DNA of 64,000 nucleotides from JANMEB01 sp041745295 (GTDB lineage: Bacteria; Planctomycetota; Planctomycetia; Pirellulales; Pirellulaceae). The DNA is taken from positions 31,601 to 95,600 of the forward strand of contig JBGTJE010000031.1 of assembly GCA_041745295.1 (NCBI GenBank). The letters run 5' to 3'. Below the pieces are notes generated by a model. The model had not been told where the DNA came from, did not search any database, and worked only from the letters and a program-made list of their open reading frames with translations. Positions 20,002 through 29,262 of the stretch are shown piece after piece. Numbering within the stretch: position 1 is the stretch's first letter; each line of letters opens with the position of its first letter. Both the position numbers and the translations under genes were made by a program.

Positions 20002-22095
20002 ATGTTTTTTGGATACGAGTACGTATTGGCCTACGTAGGTCCCGGCGCCGGGATCGCACTGGTGGGTTCGTTCCTGGTCGTTTTGGCTGCCATGGTGTCG
20101 GCGTTTTTCGCGCTGTTGACATGGCCGATCAAGTGGTGTTGGAGAACGTTTCGCAACCGGCGCGCTCTTTTGCACGCGCGGGTGAAGCGGGTTGTCATTC
20201 TAGGCCTTGACGGATTAGATCCAGAACTGACGGATGCCCTATTGGCAGAGGGACTTCTGCCCAATCTGGCGCGACTTCGAGACCAGGGTAGTTACAATCG
20301 TTTGGGAACCACCTGGCCCCCGCTGTCGCCCGTCGCATGGTCTTCTTTCAGCACGGGGACCAATCCGGGTAAGCATCGGATCTTTGATTTCATTACGCGC
20401 AATCCGGCGACTTATCTGCCCGAAATCTCTTCGGTCCGCATTCGTCCCCCGAAACGACAACTGAAGTTGGGTAGATTTTCACTGCCGCTGTCCCGCCCGA
20501 GGATCGAGCGCCTGCGCAAAAGCAAACCGTTTTGGCAAGTCCTCGGCGAGTCGGGAATCTTCAGTAGCATATTGCGCGTACCGATTACGTTTCCTCCCGA
20601 TCGATTTCACGGCGTTCAATTGTCGGCGATGTGTGTTCCCGATCTGCGCGGGACCCAAGGGACATTCTCCTGGTTCGTCGAAGAGGGGACTTCGGGGAAA
20701 ACATCCGATGGTGATACGGGAGGCCAACGGGTCGTCGTTCAGCGAATCGGCGATGTGATCCATGGTGAATTGCCAGGGCCCATCAACACGCTCCGCACAA
20801 AATCAGTGGAAAGCCGGTTGAAATTCCGTGTGTCCGCAACAAACCGTGGGGAATCCGGCACAGCAATAATGCGTATCGCCGGTGAATCGGTATTGCTGAA
20901 ATCGGGTCAATATAGTGAATGGATTCGCTTGCCGTATTCGTTGGCACCCGGAGTAAAGGCCCACGGCCTATGCCGCTTTATCCTAAAGCAGTTTGCCCCG
21001 CGTTTTGAAATGTATTCGACCCCGATCCACATTGATCCGGATCGACCGGTCATGCCGATTTCCCATCCGAGAGTCTATTCCAATTACTTGGCGAAAAGTC
21101 AGGGTCCGTTCGCGACGATGGGATTAGCCGAAGATACTTGGTCGCTTTCGGAAAAAGTGATCGACGAAAGCGCGTTTCTGCGTCAAGCCTACGACATCGA
21201 CGATGAGCGGCAAAAGATGTTTGCGGACGCTCTGCAACGTACACGGCGCGGGGCGGTCGTTTGCGTGTTCGACGGTCCAGACCGCATTCAGCACATGTTC
21301 TGGCGTTTTCAGGATCCCCGGCACCCCAATTACCAAGAAGGAAACGAGAATGCGGATCGACATCGCAACGTGATCCGCGACATGTACATTCGGATGGACC
21401 AACTGGTGGGTAGGACGATCGAGGCGTCCGGAAAGGACTCGGCGTTGTTCGTGATGTCGGATCACGGGTTCAAGCCATTTCGACGGGGCGTCGACTTGAA
21501 TGCATGGCTACTGGCCAACGGTTATCTGCATCTCCGCAACGGAGCCGCAAGTTCCAACCGAATCTACTTGGAAGAGGTTGATTGGAGCCGGACCCGGGCA
21601 TATGCCATCGGGCTGGCCGGAATCTATGTCAATCTGGCCGGGCGCGAAGCGAAAGGCATCGTGCACCCGGGAAAAGGCCGCCAACTGCTAGTCGAGCAAT
21701 TGTGCCGAGAATTAACCGGTTTGCACGACTCGGAGTCGCAGGAAGAGGCCATCCATCAGGCGATCTCCCGGGAAACCGCTTATCACGGCCCTTACGTTGA
21801 CGGCGCGGCGGACGTGATCGTCGGATATCGCGCTGGATACCGGGTCAGTTGGGACGCGGCCGTTGGAAAATGCGGCCCGCGGATTTTTTCCGATAACATG
21901 AATGCCTGGAGCGGCGACCACTGCATTCATCCTGATTTGGTCCCCGGCGTACTCTTCAGCAACATCCGCTTGAACGGTGCAACACCGCGAATCATGGACA
22001 TCGGACCCACGACGTTGGAGTTGCTTGGAGTCCGAACGCCCTCGTATATGGACGGAGTATCGCTAGTATGCGGCGACGCGAATTCTCGAAACTGA
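20002..22095 (+). CDS. Membrane-anchored alkaline phosphatase superfamily enzyme
   Basis: About 697 residues from ATG 20002 (MFFGYEYVLAYVGPGAG); the frame is open from a TTG at 19987. A hydrophobic anchor (GIALVGSFLVVLAAMVSAFFA) is followed by a type I phosphodiesterase/nucleotide pyrophosphatase fold. Metal and nucleophile sites: VILGLDGLDPEL, PPLSPVAWSSFSTGTNPGKH (Ser candidate nucleophile), HMFWRFQD, MSDHGFKPFRRG and WSGDHCIHPDLVPGV. The active site should face outward or the periplasm. It likely cleaves or transfers phosphodiesters or sulfate esters on surface polymers; the substrate is unknown. It overlaps the next gene by 28 bp and is its paralog. Confidence 0.86.
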   Translation: MFFGYEYVLAYVGPGAGIALVGSFLVVLAAMVSAFFALLTWPIKWCWRTFRNRRALLHARVKRVVILGLDGLDPELTDALLAEGLLPNLARLRDQGSYNRLGTTWPPLSPVAWSSFSTGTNPGKHRIFDFITRNPATYLPEISSVRIRPPKRQLKLGRFSLPLSRPRIERLRKSKPFWQVLGESGIFSSILRVPITFPPDRFHGVQLSAMCVPDLRGTQGTFSWFVEEGTSGKTSDGDTGGQRVVVQRIGDVIHGELPGPINTLRTKSVESRLKFRVSATNRGESGTAIMRIAGESVLLKSGQYSEWIRLPYSLAPGVKAHGLCRFILKQFAPRFEMYSTPIHIDPDRPVMPISHPRVYSNYLAKSQGPFATMGLAEDTWSLSEKVIDESAFLRQAYDIDDERQKMFADALQRTRRGAVVCVFDGPDRIQHMFWRFQDPRHPNYQEGNENADRHRNVIRDMYIRMDQLVGRTIEASGKDSALFVMSDHGFKPFRRGVDLNAWLLANGYLHLRNGAASSNRIYLEEVDWSRTRAYAIGLAGIYVNLAGREAKGIVHPGKGRQLLVEQLCRELTGLHDSESQEEAIHQAISRETAYHGPYVDGAADVIVGYRAGYRVSWDAAVGKCGPRIFSDNMNAWSGDHCIHPDLVPGVLFSNIRLNGATPRIMDIGPTTLELLGVRTPSYMDGVSLVCGDANSRN

Positions 22096-24128
22096 TGCTT
22101 GCCGCCTCGGCCGCGACGGCGTTACCGGGATGCCTAGGCTCGACGCGGACCAGCGTTGCCGCCAAAGGGCACCGCGTGTTCGTGGTGGCCTTTGACGGGC
22201 TCGAGCCAGAAATTGTCAAGAAGCTGATTGCTTCGGGGCGGATGCCCAATCTAGCGCGGCTTGCTCAAAGCGGCGGTCTGACCAAAATGGCGACCAGCAC
22301 TCCGCCCCATACTCCGGTTGCTTTTTCAAATATCATCTCCGGTGCCGATCCGGGAGTGCATCACGTTTTCGATTTTATTCAGCGTGACCCGAATCCGACC
22401 GAGCCCGAATTGCCGGTCCGCCCGTATTTCGGTTCGGCCGAGGCCGTGACGCCCGAGAATCAATGGGCTATCCCTCTGGGGAAATGGCATTTGCCGCTTG
22501 TCGGAGGGCACACTCGCCTGCTGCGGCGTGGTCCGGCGTTTTGGGACGCGCTTATCGCAAACGGCATCGATGCGGAAATTTACTACCTCCCTTCCAATTA
22601 TCCACCGTCACCTCCGGAAGGCCCGGGTCGGTTTCGTTGCGTCAGCGGGATGGGCACGCCGGATTTGCTTGGCGATTATGGCACCTTCACATTATTTACC
22701 CCCGATGCTCCGCTTGAGGGCCGGCAAGTCGGCGGAGGCCGGTTCGCCTTTCTGTCGATGGTCAGAAATTACGCGCAGGCCGACCTGATCGGGCCGCCGA
22801 ACTATTTGCGGAGTAGTTCGTCGACCATTTCGGCGCCCCCCTTAAGGGCCGTGTTGGACATCGCTCGTGATCCGTATGCCCCGGTCGCGAGAATCTCGAT
22901 CGACGGACAACACATCCTGCTTAATGAAGGAGAGTGGAGCCACTTCGTCCCAGTGGTCTTTCGGACCGGCATTCCCGGTTCCCCTGTTTTGGGGGCAATG
23001 GGTGCTCCCGTATCGATTCAAGGGATGGTGCGCCTTTTCATGAAACAGGTCCACCCCAAGTTTGAGTTGTACGTGAGCCCGATCAACATTGACCCGATGT
23101 CGCCCGTCAATCAGATCAGTGTGCCAGCAGGATTGGCCTCGCAGCTTGCCGCAAGGCATGGACGGTTTTATACGGCGGGAATTCCAGAGGACACAAAGGC
23201 GCTCAGCAATGGCGCACTGGACGAGGATCAGTTTCTAAGCCAGTCGGAGCTGGCCATGCAGGAGCGGATTGCTCAATACCGGGAAGCGCTATCTCAATTT
23301 ACTCAAGGATGCCTCTTCTATTACTTTGGCGCCACCGACCTTGTGCAACACATGTTTTGGCGGGACCGTGACGAACGGCACCCCGGCCGAAAAGCCGAAC
23401 AGGGAGATCGGTTTGCTGCCGTGATCGAAGATACATATCACGAGATTGATGAATTGGTAGGCGACGCAGCACAAGCCGCCGGTCCGACCGATACCATCAT
23501 CGTGTTATCGGATCATGGGTTCAATTCGTTTCGGCGCGGGTTTAACTTGAACAGTTGGCTGGTCGACCAGAACTTCATTCGCCTGGGGGACTCTGAGCGC
23601 CGGGCGCTGGATCCGCTATTTCCCGGTGTTGACTGGCGTCAAACGCGGGCATACGGCCTCGGCATGAACGGGCTGTACCTCAATGCGGCCGGGCGTGAAA
23701 AGTACGGCATCGTCAAGGAACCGCAATGGCGGAGCCTGTTGGAGGAGATCCGAGACAAGCTAATGGCTGTTCTGGACGACGATGGCGAGCCGGTGATTCG
23801 CCAGGTCGACCTCGCCGAGGATATCTATCCGGGTGCCGACCGGAATGTGGCACCCGACCTGTTCGTCGGATACGCTGCGGGCTATCGTGCCAGCTGGGAC
23901 ACCGTGCTGGGAACGATGCCCCTCAACCTACTCGTGGACAACCTCGATAGGTGGAGCGGGGATCACTGCATACATCCCGACGTGGTGCCAGGCGTTTTGG
24001 TCGCCAACCGAAAAGTAACGGTCGAAAGCCCCGATATCCGCGATATTGCCCCGACGATTCTGAATGAATTTGGTATCGCCCCAATGCCTCACATGACCGG
24101 CAAGCCGTTGTTTGGCAATCAACTCTGA
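22068..24128 (+). CDS. Exported alkaline phosphatase superfamily lipoprotein
   Basis: 686 residues. The N-terminus MRRREFSKLMLAASAATALP followed by GC combines a Tat-like Arg motif with a lipobox, suggesting export and lipid anchoring. The catalytic fold parallels the preceding gene: FVVAFDGLEPEIVKKL, PPHTPVAFSNIISGADPGVH (Thr candidate nucleophile), HMFWRDRDERHPG, LSDHGFNSFRRGFNLNSWL and WSGDHCIHPDVVPGV. It starts 28 bp inside the end of the upstream gene, implying coupled translation. The two enzymes differ in anchor type and in the candidate nucleophile, so they may work on successive or related substrates. Confidence 0.86.
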   Translation: MRRREFSKLMLAASAATALPGCLGSTRTSVAAKGHRVFVVAFDGLEPEIVKKLIASGRMPNLARLAQSGGLTKMATSTPPHTPVAFSNIISGADPGVHHVFDFIQRDPNPTEPELPVRPYFGSAEAVTPENQWAIPLGKWHLPLVGGHTRLLRRGPAFWDALIANGIDAEIYYLPSNYPPSPPEGPGRFRCVSGMGTPDLLGDYGTFTLFTPDAPLEGRQVGGGRFAFLSMVRNYAQADLIGPPNYLRSSSSTISAPPLRAVLDIARDPYAPVARISIDGQHILLNEGEWSHFVPVVFRTGIPGSPVLGAMGAPVSIQGMVRLFMKQVHPKFELYVSPINIDPMSPVNQISVPAGLASQLAARHGRFYTAGIPEDTKALSNGALDEDQFLSQSELAMQERIAQYREALSQFTQGCLFYYFGATDLVQHMFWRDRDERHPGRKAEQGDRFAAVIEDTYHEIDELVGDAAQAAGPTDTIIVLSDHGFNSFRRGFNLNSWLVDQNFIRLGDSERRALDPLFPGVDWRQTRAYGLGMNGLYLNAAGREKYGIVKEPQWRSLLEEIRDKLMAVLDDDGEPVIRQVDLAEDIYPGADRNVAPDLFVGYAAGYRASWDTVLGTMPLNLLVDNLDRWSGDHCIHPDVVPGVLVANRKVTVESPDIRDIAPTILNEFGIAPMPHMTGKPLFGNQL

Positions 24129-24147
24129 CCGACAAGCGAGTCTCGTG

Positions 24148-24363
24148 ATGTTTTCGTCAAAGAAAAGTATTCGCCTCGATAAGGACCTCTATCTGCGTTT
24201 GAAGGAAAAATCTCGCGAGGCAGGTTATTCATCGACTGATGAGTTCATCGTGCACGTGTTGGAAATGGCGGTGGCCGGCCACGACGACAATTCTGACCGA
24301 GAACAAGTCGACCGTCAGTTGCGTGGTCTGGGGTATCTCGACTCGCCATCCCGAAACGATTAG
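24148..24363 (+). CDS. Small ribbon-helix-helix-like protein
   Basis: 71 residues from ATG 24148 (MFSSKKSIRLDKDLYLRL); the frame is open from 24112. The pattern of a beta strand with KSIRLDKDLYLRLKEKS followed by two helices (SSTDEFIVHVLEMA) resembles ribbon-helix-helix DNA-binding proteins. The tail EQVDRQLRGLGYLDSP ends the protein. It lies 19 bp after the phosphatase gene and 75 bp before a membrane-protein gene. It may regulate the cluster, but could instead be a structural partner. Confidence 0.72.
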   Translation: MFSSKKSIRLDKDLYLRLKEKSREAGYSSTDEFIVHVLEMAVAGHDDNSDREQVDRQLRGLGYLDSPSRND

Positions 24364-24438
24364 CCAAATCGGCCGCACGGCCGCAGCGGCTGACGACCAT
24401 CTTGATCTATCACGAGCATTTAGCGGGCAACCGGGTGT

Positions 24439-25299
24439 ATGGCGAACCAGATCATCCACTTTCTGAATCTGATACTTTCTCGAATTTTCGAAATTCTCAT
24501 GGCGTGGATCGCCCAGTGGCCGCTGGTTGCGCTAATTGTTTGGTCGGCGGGAACCGGAATTGTGATGGCCATCCTGTTCCGGTTTACATCGAACCAGAAG
24601 GGCCTCGGTCGCGCGGCTGATCGTAGTCGGGCGGAGCTGCTTGCCATCAACTTGTTCCAAGACGATTTGGGCGGAGTATTCCGAAGCCTGGTACGAATGC
24701 TGCTTCATTCCGCCGCGCGGATTGGCTACTCCATACCACCGGTCCTTGTGATCATCGTTCCGCTGATCCTGTTGTTAGCTCAATTGGCGAGCTGGTACGA
24801 GTGGCGACCACTGATTCCCGGGGAATCTGTGGTGATCGAACTGCAGATTGACCGAAATCATTGGAATCAGGGTCAGCACGCCCAGCTCACACCGCCGCCG
24901 GGAGTAACCGTCGAAGCAGGTCCACTCCGCGATGTCGGCCAGCTCATCGTATTCTGGCGACTCCGACCAAATCCGCGGTCCGAAAGTGGACTCCAAGTAG
25001 GGCAACTTCAGTGGGATGTCGCTGGCGAGAAAGTGGAGAAGAGTCTGGCGATATCCAGCGCCAGCCGGCGATTAATTCCGGTCAGCGCACGGCGAGCGGG
25101 CTCCGCGTGGTGGGACCAAATCCTCAACCCGCAGGAACGCGGGTTTTCGAACGATTCACCCGTTCGCGGAATTGAAATCCATTACCCGCATCGTGCGACG
25201 CCCGTGCTTGGATGGGAACTTCCTTGGTGGCTTACGTTTTTGATCGTGTCCATGATTGCGGCACTTGCGGTCAAACCCCTGGTCGGAGTCAGGTTCTGA
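24439..25299 (+). CDS. Membrane protein of unknown function
   Basis: 286 residues with about three transmembrane helices: WPLVALIVWSAGTGIVMAIL, PPVLVIIVPLILLLAQLA and a C-terminal WWLTFLIVSMIAALAVKPLV. Between the second and third is a soluble beta-rich domain of about 130 residues. The segment GLGRAADRSRAELLAINLFQ after helix one is conserved-looking. No domain was recognised. As the last gene of the 19.4-25.3 kb cluster it is a candidate membrane partner of the two phosphatase-fold enzymes. Confidence 0.75.
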   Translation: MANQIIHFLNLILSRIFEILMAWIAQWPLVALIVWSAGTGIVMAILFRFTSNQKGLGRAADRSRAELLAINLFQDDLGGVFRSLVRMLLHSAARIGYSIPPVLVIIVPLILLLAQLASWYEWRPLIPGESVVIELQIDRNHWNQGQHAQLTPPPGVTVEAGPLRDVGQLIVFWRLRPNPRSESGLQVGQLQWDVAGEKVEKSLAISSASRRLIPVSARRAGSAWWDQILNPQERGFSNDSPVRGIEIHYPHRATPVLGWELPWWLTFLIVSMIAALAVKPLVGVRF

Positions 25300-25333
25300 A
25301 CGGAGCGCGTTCGGCGAAAGTGTATCGTCTGAG

Positions 25334-25384
25334 GTAGCTGAATTCGCCAGAATTTGGGCCGAAACTCTGGCGAGTTCCGCTACA
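25334..25384. repeat. REP-like hairpin, CTCTGGCGAGTTCCGCTAC family
   Basis: GTAGCTGAATTCGCCAGAAT and the inverted ACTCTGGCGAGTTCCGCTAC form a 22-bp stem with a few mismatches in a convergent gap. The same unit recurs at 41984-42120. Confidence 0.85.
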
Positions 25385-25401
25385 GGAAAACGGAACGCGC
25401 T

Positions 25402-27471
25402 CTAGCGGTCCCACGAAATAATCCCTTGCTTGAAGCGTTGCAGCTGTTCACGCAGTTCGTCGGCCAACGTCGTGTCGCCTGCGGCCGACGCCAGCGTAAG
25501 AGCGCGCTCGGTGACGGTGATGGCTTCGTTAGCGTTGTTGAGGCTGGCGTGCGCTCTGGCAAAGGTTTTCAGATACGTCGGGTTTTCCATCTGGGTCATC
25601 CCACAGGCAAGCTGCGCCAGCGGCAATGCCTTCGAGGGATCTCGATCTGGACCGTTAGCGTCGAGCAAAGCAGTCGCAAGGGCATTGAGCACATGAGGCT
25701 GTTGGGAATCGAATTCCAGCGACCGATTGAACTGGACAATCGCCAGATCGAACTTGAGCTGTCGGGCGCGTATCATTCCCAGTTCGAAGTGCAATTTGGC
25801 TCGGAGCGCATTTACTTGGGGATCACCGTCCGGCAGGTGTTCCAGGGCCTGTTTGAATTGATCGGCGGCTGCCTCATCCTGTTTGTCAGACGAAAATGCA
25901 GACACCAATAATTCGCGAGCATTGAGAGAACTCGGTTGGAGCTCCACCGCCTTTTCGCCGTATTTAATGGCGGCTTTGTAATCTTCCATTTTCAGGCAAA
26001 TGCGAGTCGCCGATTCGTAGAACAAATAAACCGGACATTTTTCAATCGCCGCTTCAATCAACAACCGAGCTTCAGCTAGTTTGTTATCTTCCACCAGGTG
26101 TTGAGCTTCATGCCATGAGTTATGAAGTTCGATGAGGTCCTTGGGATCTTCCTTTTCTGTGTCAAAAACCGTTTGCCCTGGCGTGGCGCTTTCTCCGACG
26201 TATCCCAAAGTACGCAAATGATCCATAAGTTTGGGTGCTAACTGATTGCCCTTCTGGACGATTTCCGGACGCACCGCCTGCTTCGAGATTTGATTCAGGT
26301 TTTCCTTGAGAATATCCGCCTGGCGAGACTCGGTCTCCACAAGATTGACTTGTTCACCCGGGTCTCTTTGCAGGTCGAACAACTCCGGACGGGTCGTGTG
26401 GATGTATTTCCACTGCCGGCCGACGAGGCCCACCAGCGAATTGGCCCCGTAAAACACCGGTTGCATACTCTCGCAATAGAGATATCGATCCTCGGGCAGT
26501 GGTGGATCGTTTCTGAAATAGCCGGCTAAATTCTTCCCCTGAATCTCAACGGGGGGCTCGATGCCAACCAGATCGCAAACCGTCGGCACAATATCGATGA
26601 TACTGGCGAGGTCTTCGATTTTGTGGGCCGTATTGGATCCGGGTAGCTTATACACCATCGGAACGTGCAATGCACTTTGGTAGATAAAATACGTGTGGGT
26701 AAGTTCTCCATGCTCACCCAACATTTCCCCGTGATCGCTCGTTACGATGATCAGGGTCGAGTCATACATGTTTAAGTCTTTTAGCTTTTCAATGACCTGA
26801 CCAATACAGTGATCGGTATACGCGATTTCACCGGCATAAGGATCGTCCTTGAACGATGTGGCAAACGGTTCGGGTGGAGCATATTCTTTGTGGGCATCAT
26901 AGTAATGGATAAAAAGAAAAACCGGTTCATCTGTTTGTTTTTCCAACCACTGAAACGCAACACGATTGACTTCCTCGGCCGAGCGTTCGGGGGCAGCATT
27001 GGCAAATGTGTCGTCGTATTCGTCGAATCCGCTGTTGAGCCCAAAATTGCTATTCAGGACCTGCGTTCCCACAAAGGCACCGGTGCGATATCCCTTCGCT
27101 CGAAGCAATGACGCCAATGTCTCCTGGGCCGGATCGAAAAACACAGTTTGGTTGCTGTGTTTTCCGTGATAGAGTGGAATTGTTCCCGTGAACATCGAGG
27201 CGTGGGCGGGCAAGGTAAACGGGATGGGTGTCATGGCATTGCTGAACAAATAGCCCTGTTTCGCCAGGGCGTCAATGTTCGGCGTCGTCGGTCGAGAATA
27301 GCCAAAACAACTCAAATGGTCGGCCCGGGTCGTATCCAGACTAATCAGCACGATATGGCGAATCTTCAGCGCAGAAGAGTATTGCTGGACAACAAACCAT
27401 GTGCCGACACACGCCAGCAGAAGTGCCGGGATAATGAACCAAACTCTTTTCGCGCGCATTTTACCTGGCAT
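25402..27471 (-). CDS. Sulfatase-fold membrane protein with C-terminal TPR repeats
   Basis: 689 residues. One N-terminal membrane anchor (VWFIIPALLLACVGTWFVV) precedes a sulfatase/alkaline phosphatase-superfamily domain: VLISLDTTRADHLSCFGY, FTLPAHASMFTGTIPLYHG and VTSDHGEMLGEHGEL. The usual C/S-x-P-S-R formylglycine motif is replaced by T-L-P-A-H, so the Cys/Ser that becomes formylglycine is absent; a Thr nucleophile, as in phosphotransferases such as LtaS, is possible. Residues from about 440 are TPR repeats for protein binding. It follows the DAHP synthase gene by 21 bp and converges on the phosphatase cluster. Confidence 0.88.
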   Translation of the reverse strand: MPGKMRAKRVWFIIPALLLACVGTWFVVQQYSSALKIRHIVLISLDTTRADHLSCFGYSRPTTPNIDALAKQGYLFSNAMTPIPFTLPAHASMFTGTIPLYHGKHSNQTVFFDPAQETLASLLRAKGYRTGAFVGTQVLNSNFGLNSGFDEYDDTFANAAPERSAEEVNRVAFQWLEKQTDEPVFLFIHYYDAHKEYAPPEPFATSFKDDPYAGEIAYTDHCIGQVIEKLKDLNMYDSTLIIVTSDHGEMLGEHGELTHTYFIYQSALHVPMVYKLPGSNTAHKIEDLASIIDIVPTVCDLVGIEPPVEIQGKNLAGYFRNDPPLPEDRYLYCESMQPVFYGANSLVGLVGRQWKYIHTTRPELFDLQRDPGEQVNLVETESRQADILKENLNQISKQAVRPEIVQKGNQLAPKLMDHLRTLGYVGESATPGQTVFDTEKEDPKDLIELHNSWHEAQHLVEDNKLAEARLLIEAAIEKCPVYLFYESATRICLKMEDYKAAIKYGEKAVELQPSSLNARELLVSAFSSDKQDEAAADQFKQALEHLPDGDPQVNALRAKLHFELGMIRARQLKFDLAIVQFNRSLEFDSQQPHVLNALATALLDANGPDRDPSKALPLAQLACGMTQMENPTYLKTFARAHASLNNANEAITVTERALTLASAAGDTTLADELREQLQRFKQGIISWDR

Positions 27472-27492
27472 TATTCACCGATTAAATCAAAT

Positions 27493-28845
27493 TCATTTCT
27501 TCGCCACCTGTTCCGCGATCAAAAAAGCAATCTCCATCGCCTGGTCGTAGTTGAGTCGCGGATCGACGAGGCTTTTGTAATTCCGCACCAAGTCGGATTC
27601 GCTGATGTTGCTGGTACCGCCAATGCACTCGGTGACATTGTCGCCGGTGAGTTCCAAGTGAACGCCGCCCAAGTGGGAGCCCTGCGCGCGGTGGATTTCA
27701 AACGCGAAACGCAGTTCGTCGATGATTTGACCGAAGCGACGGGTCTTCGTCCCAGAGGAAGTGACGAACGTGTTGCCGTGCATCGGGTCGCAGCACCACA
27801 GCACGCTCTGCCGTGAGTCTTGAATCGCGCGAATCAGCGGCGGCAGGCCAGCTTGAATCTGATCGACTCCCATGCGATGCACCAGCGTGATTTTGCCGGG
27901 TTCGTTGCTGGGATTCAGCCGCTCGACCAGTTGCGTCAGTTCGGTGGGCGCAATCGTGGAGTCGATTTTGACACCGATTGGGTTGCAAATGCCGCGAAAA
28001 TATTCGACGTGGGCTCCATCGAGTTGCCGAGTTCGATTGCCGATCCAAGGATAATGCGTGCTGACGTTGTACCAACCTTCGCGGCGGGGAACGCGGCGAG
28101 TTTGGGCTTCCTCGTAGATCAGGTGGAGACCTTCGTGCGACGTAAATATTTCCACGCTTTTGCTGGTCGCAATCGATCGATCCAAAATCGTTTCCATGAA
28201 TTGAAGCGATGACGTGATCGAATCGGCCATCTGATGATACTTCTTAAACTGCGGCGAGTTTTTGGCAAACTCCAAATCCCAGTTTTCAGGGTGGTGCAGA
28301 TCCGCAAATCCGCCCCCGCTCAACGCGCGAATGAAATTCAGCGTCACGGCCGCTCGCTCGTAACCTCGAAGCAGCAAATCCGGATCGGGTTCCCGATCGA
28401 TTTGGGTAAACCCGCTGCGATTAATGTTGTCGCCCCGATAGACCGGCAGCGAAACGCCGTCGCGAGTTTCGGTTTCCTCCGAACGGGGCTTGGCGTATTG
28501 CCCCGCGATCCGGCCAACCCGCACGATGGGTTTCATCGAAGCGTAGGTCAGCACAAAGCTCATTTGGATGAGAACTTTGAGTTGCCGCACGATGGACTCG
28601 GTCGAATACTCGTCGATTCGTTCGCTGCAATCGCCGCCTTGCAGCAAAAATGCTTCGCCCAAGGCAGCTCGGGCCAAGAGTGATTTGAGGCTTTCGATTT
28701 CCCAACTGGTCACCAAAGGGGGCAGATTGGACAGGCGTTGGACCGCCTTTTCGACAGCGTCTTGATCTCCGTAAACGGGCTGTTGTTTCGCGGTTTTTTC
28801 TCGCCACGATCGCAAGCTCCATTCATTTTTCGTCGATCGAAGCAT
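27493..28845 (-). CDS. aroG: 3-Deoxy-7-phosphoheptulonate synthase, class II
   Basis: 450 residues, normal for class II DAHP synthase. It condenses phosphoenolpyruvate and erythrose 4-phosphate in the first step of the shikimate pathway. Family blocks are seen in order: LLQGGDCSERIDEY, MKPIVRVGRIAGQYAKPRS, the THEGLHL-like TSHEGLHLIYE, YNVSTHYPWIGNRTRQLDGA, WCCDPMHGNTFV and GGVHLELTGDNVTECIGG. The metal-binding Cys, His, Glu and Asp residues are present. It is the upstream gene of a two-gene unit with the sulfatase-TPR gene, though the functional link is not obvious. Confidence 0.95.
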   Translation of the reverse strand: MLRSTKNEWSLRSWREKTAKQQPVYGDQDAVEKAVQRLSNLPPLVTSWEIESLKSLLARAALGEAFLLQGGDCSERIDEYSTESIVRQLKVLIQMSFVLTYASMKPIVRVGRIAGQYAKPRSEETETRDGVSLPVYRGDNINRSGFTQIDREPDPDLLLRGYERAAVTLNFIRALSGGGFADLHHPENWDLEFAKNSPQFKKYHQMADSITSSLQFMETILDRSIATSKSVEIFTSHEGLHLIYEEAQTRRVPRREGWYNVSTHYPWIGNRTRQLDGAHVEYFRGICNPIGVKIDSTIAPTELTQLVERLNPSNEPGKITLVHRMGVDQIQAGLPPLIRAIQDSRQSVLWCCDPMHGNTFVTSSGTKTRRFGQIIDELRFAFEIHRAQGSHLGGVHLELTGDNVTECIGGTSNISESDLVRNYKSLVDPRLNYDQAMEIAFLIAEQVAKK

Positions 28846-29262
28846 TCTTTAAATCCGGTCCGAGAAATCAATCCAAACGACGCCGCAAACTTTCCTACCG
28901 TCCAAAGCGGCATTCGTCGACGCCCTAATAATAGCTATTTGGCGTCACCTACAGTGCCGCGATCCGGCGAAAATTCACTTGGATTGGCGTAAACAAGCCC
29001 AAACTCGGATTCTGGATACCAGAGCCGGTCCGCGGTTGTGTCTCCCACAGGTCGTTTCGTAGGTCGGTCTGTCGCAGATTGGATAAACTCGGCAATGTCT
29101 TGGACTTTCTATGTTCGCTCGTAAACATTCAAGGTGTCGGCCTGTTCAAAGGGATCGTGCGATGTTCAAATTTTGGCGATCTGATATCAAAATGGGTACA
29201 CGGCCGTCGGGCGCATGCCCAGCACACGGGTCTATTTTCTGATTGACATCGGTAAAAGCGAA
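28846..29262. other. Divergent intergenic region
   Basis: About 415 bp between the DAHP synthase gene (minus) and the DUF1573 gene (plus). No gene, RNA or strong hairpin was recognised. The promoters of both genes must lie here. Confidence 0.6.
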
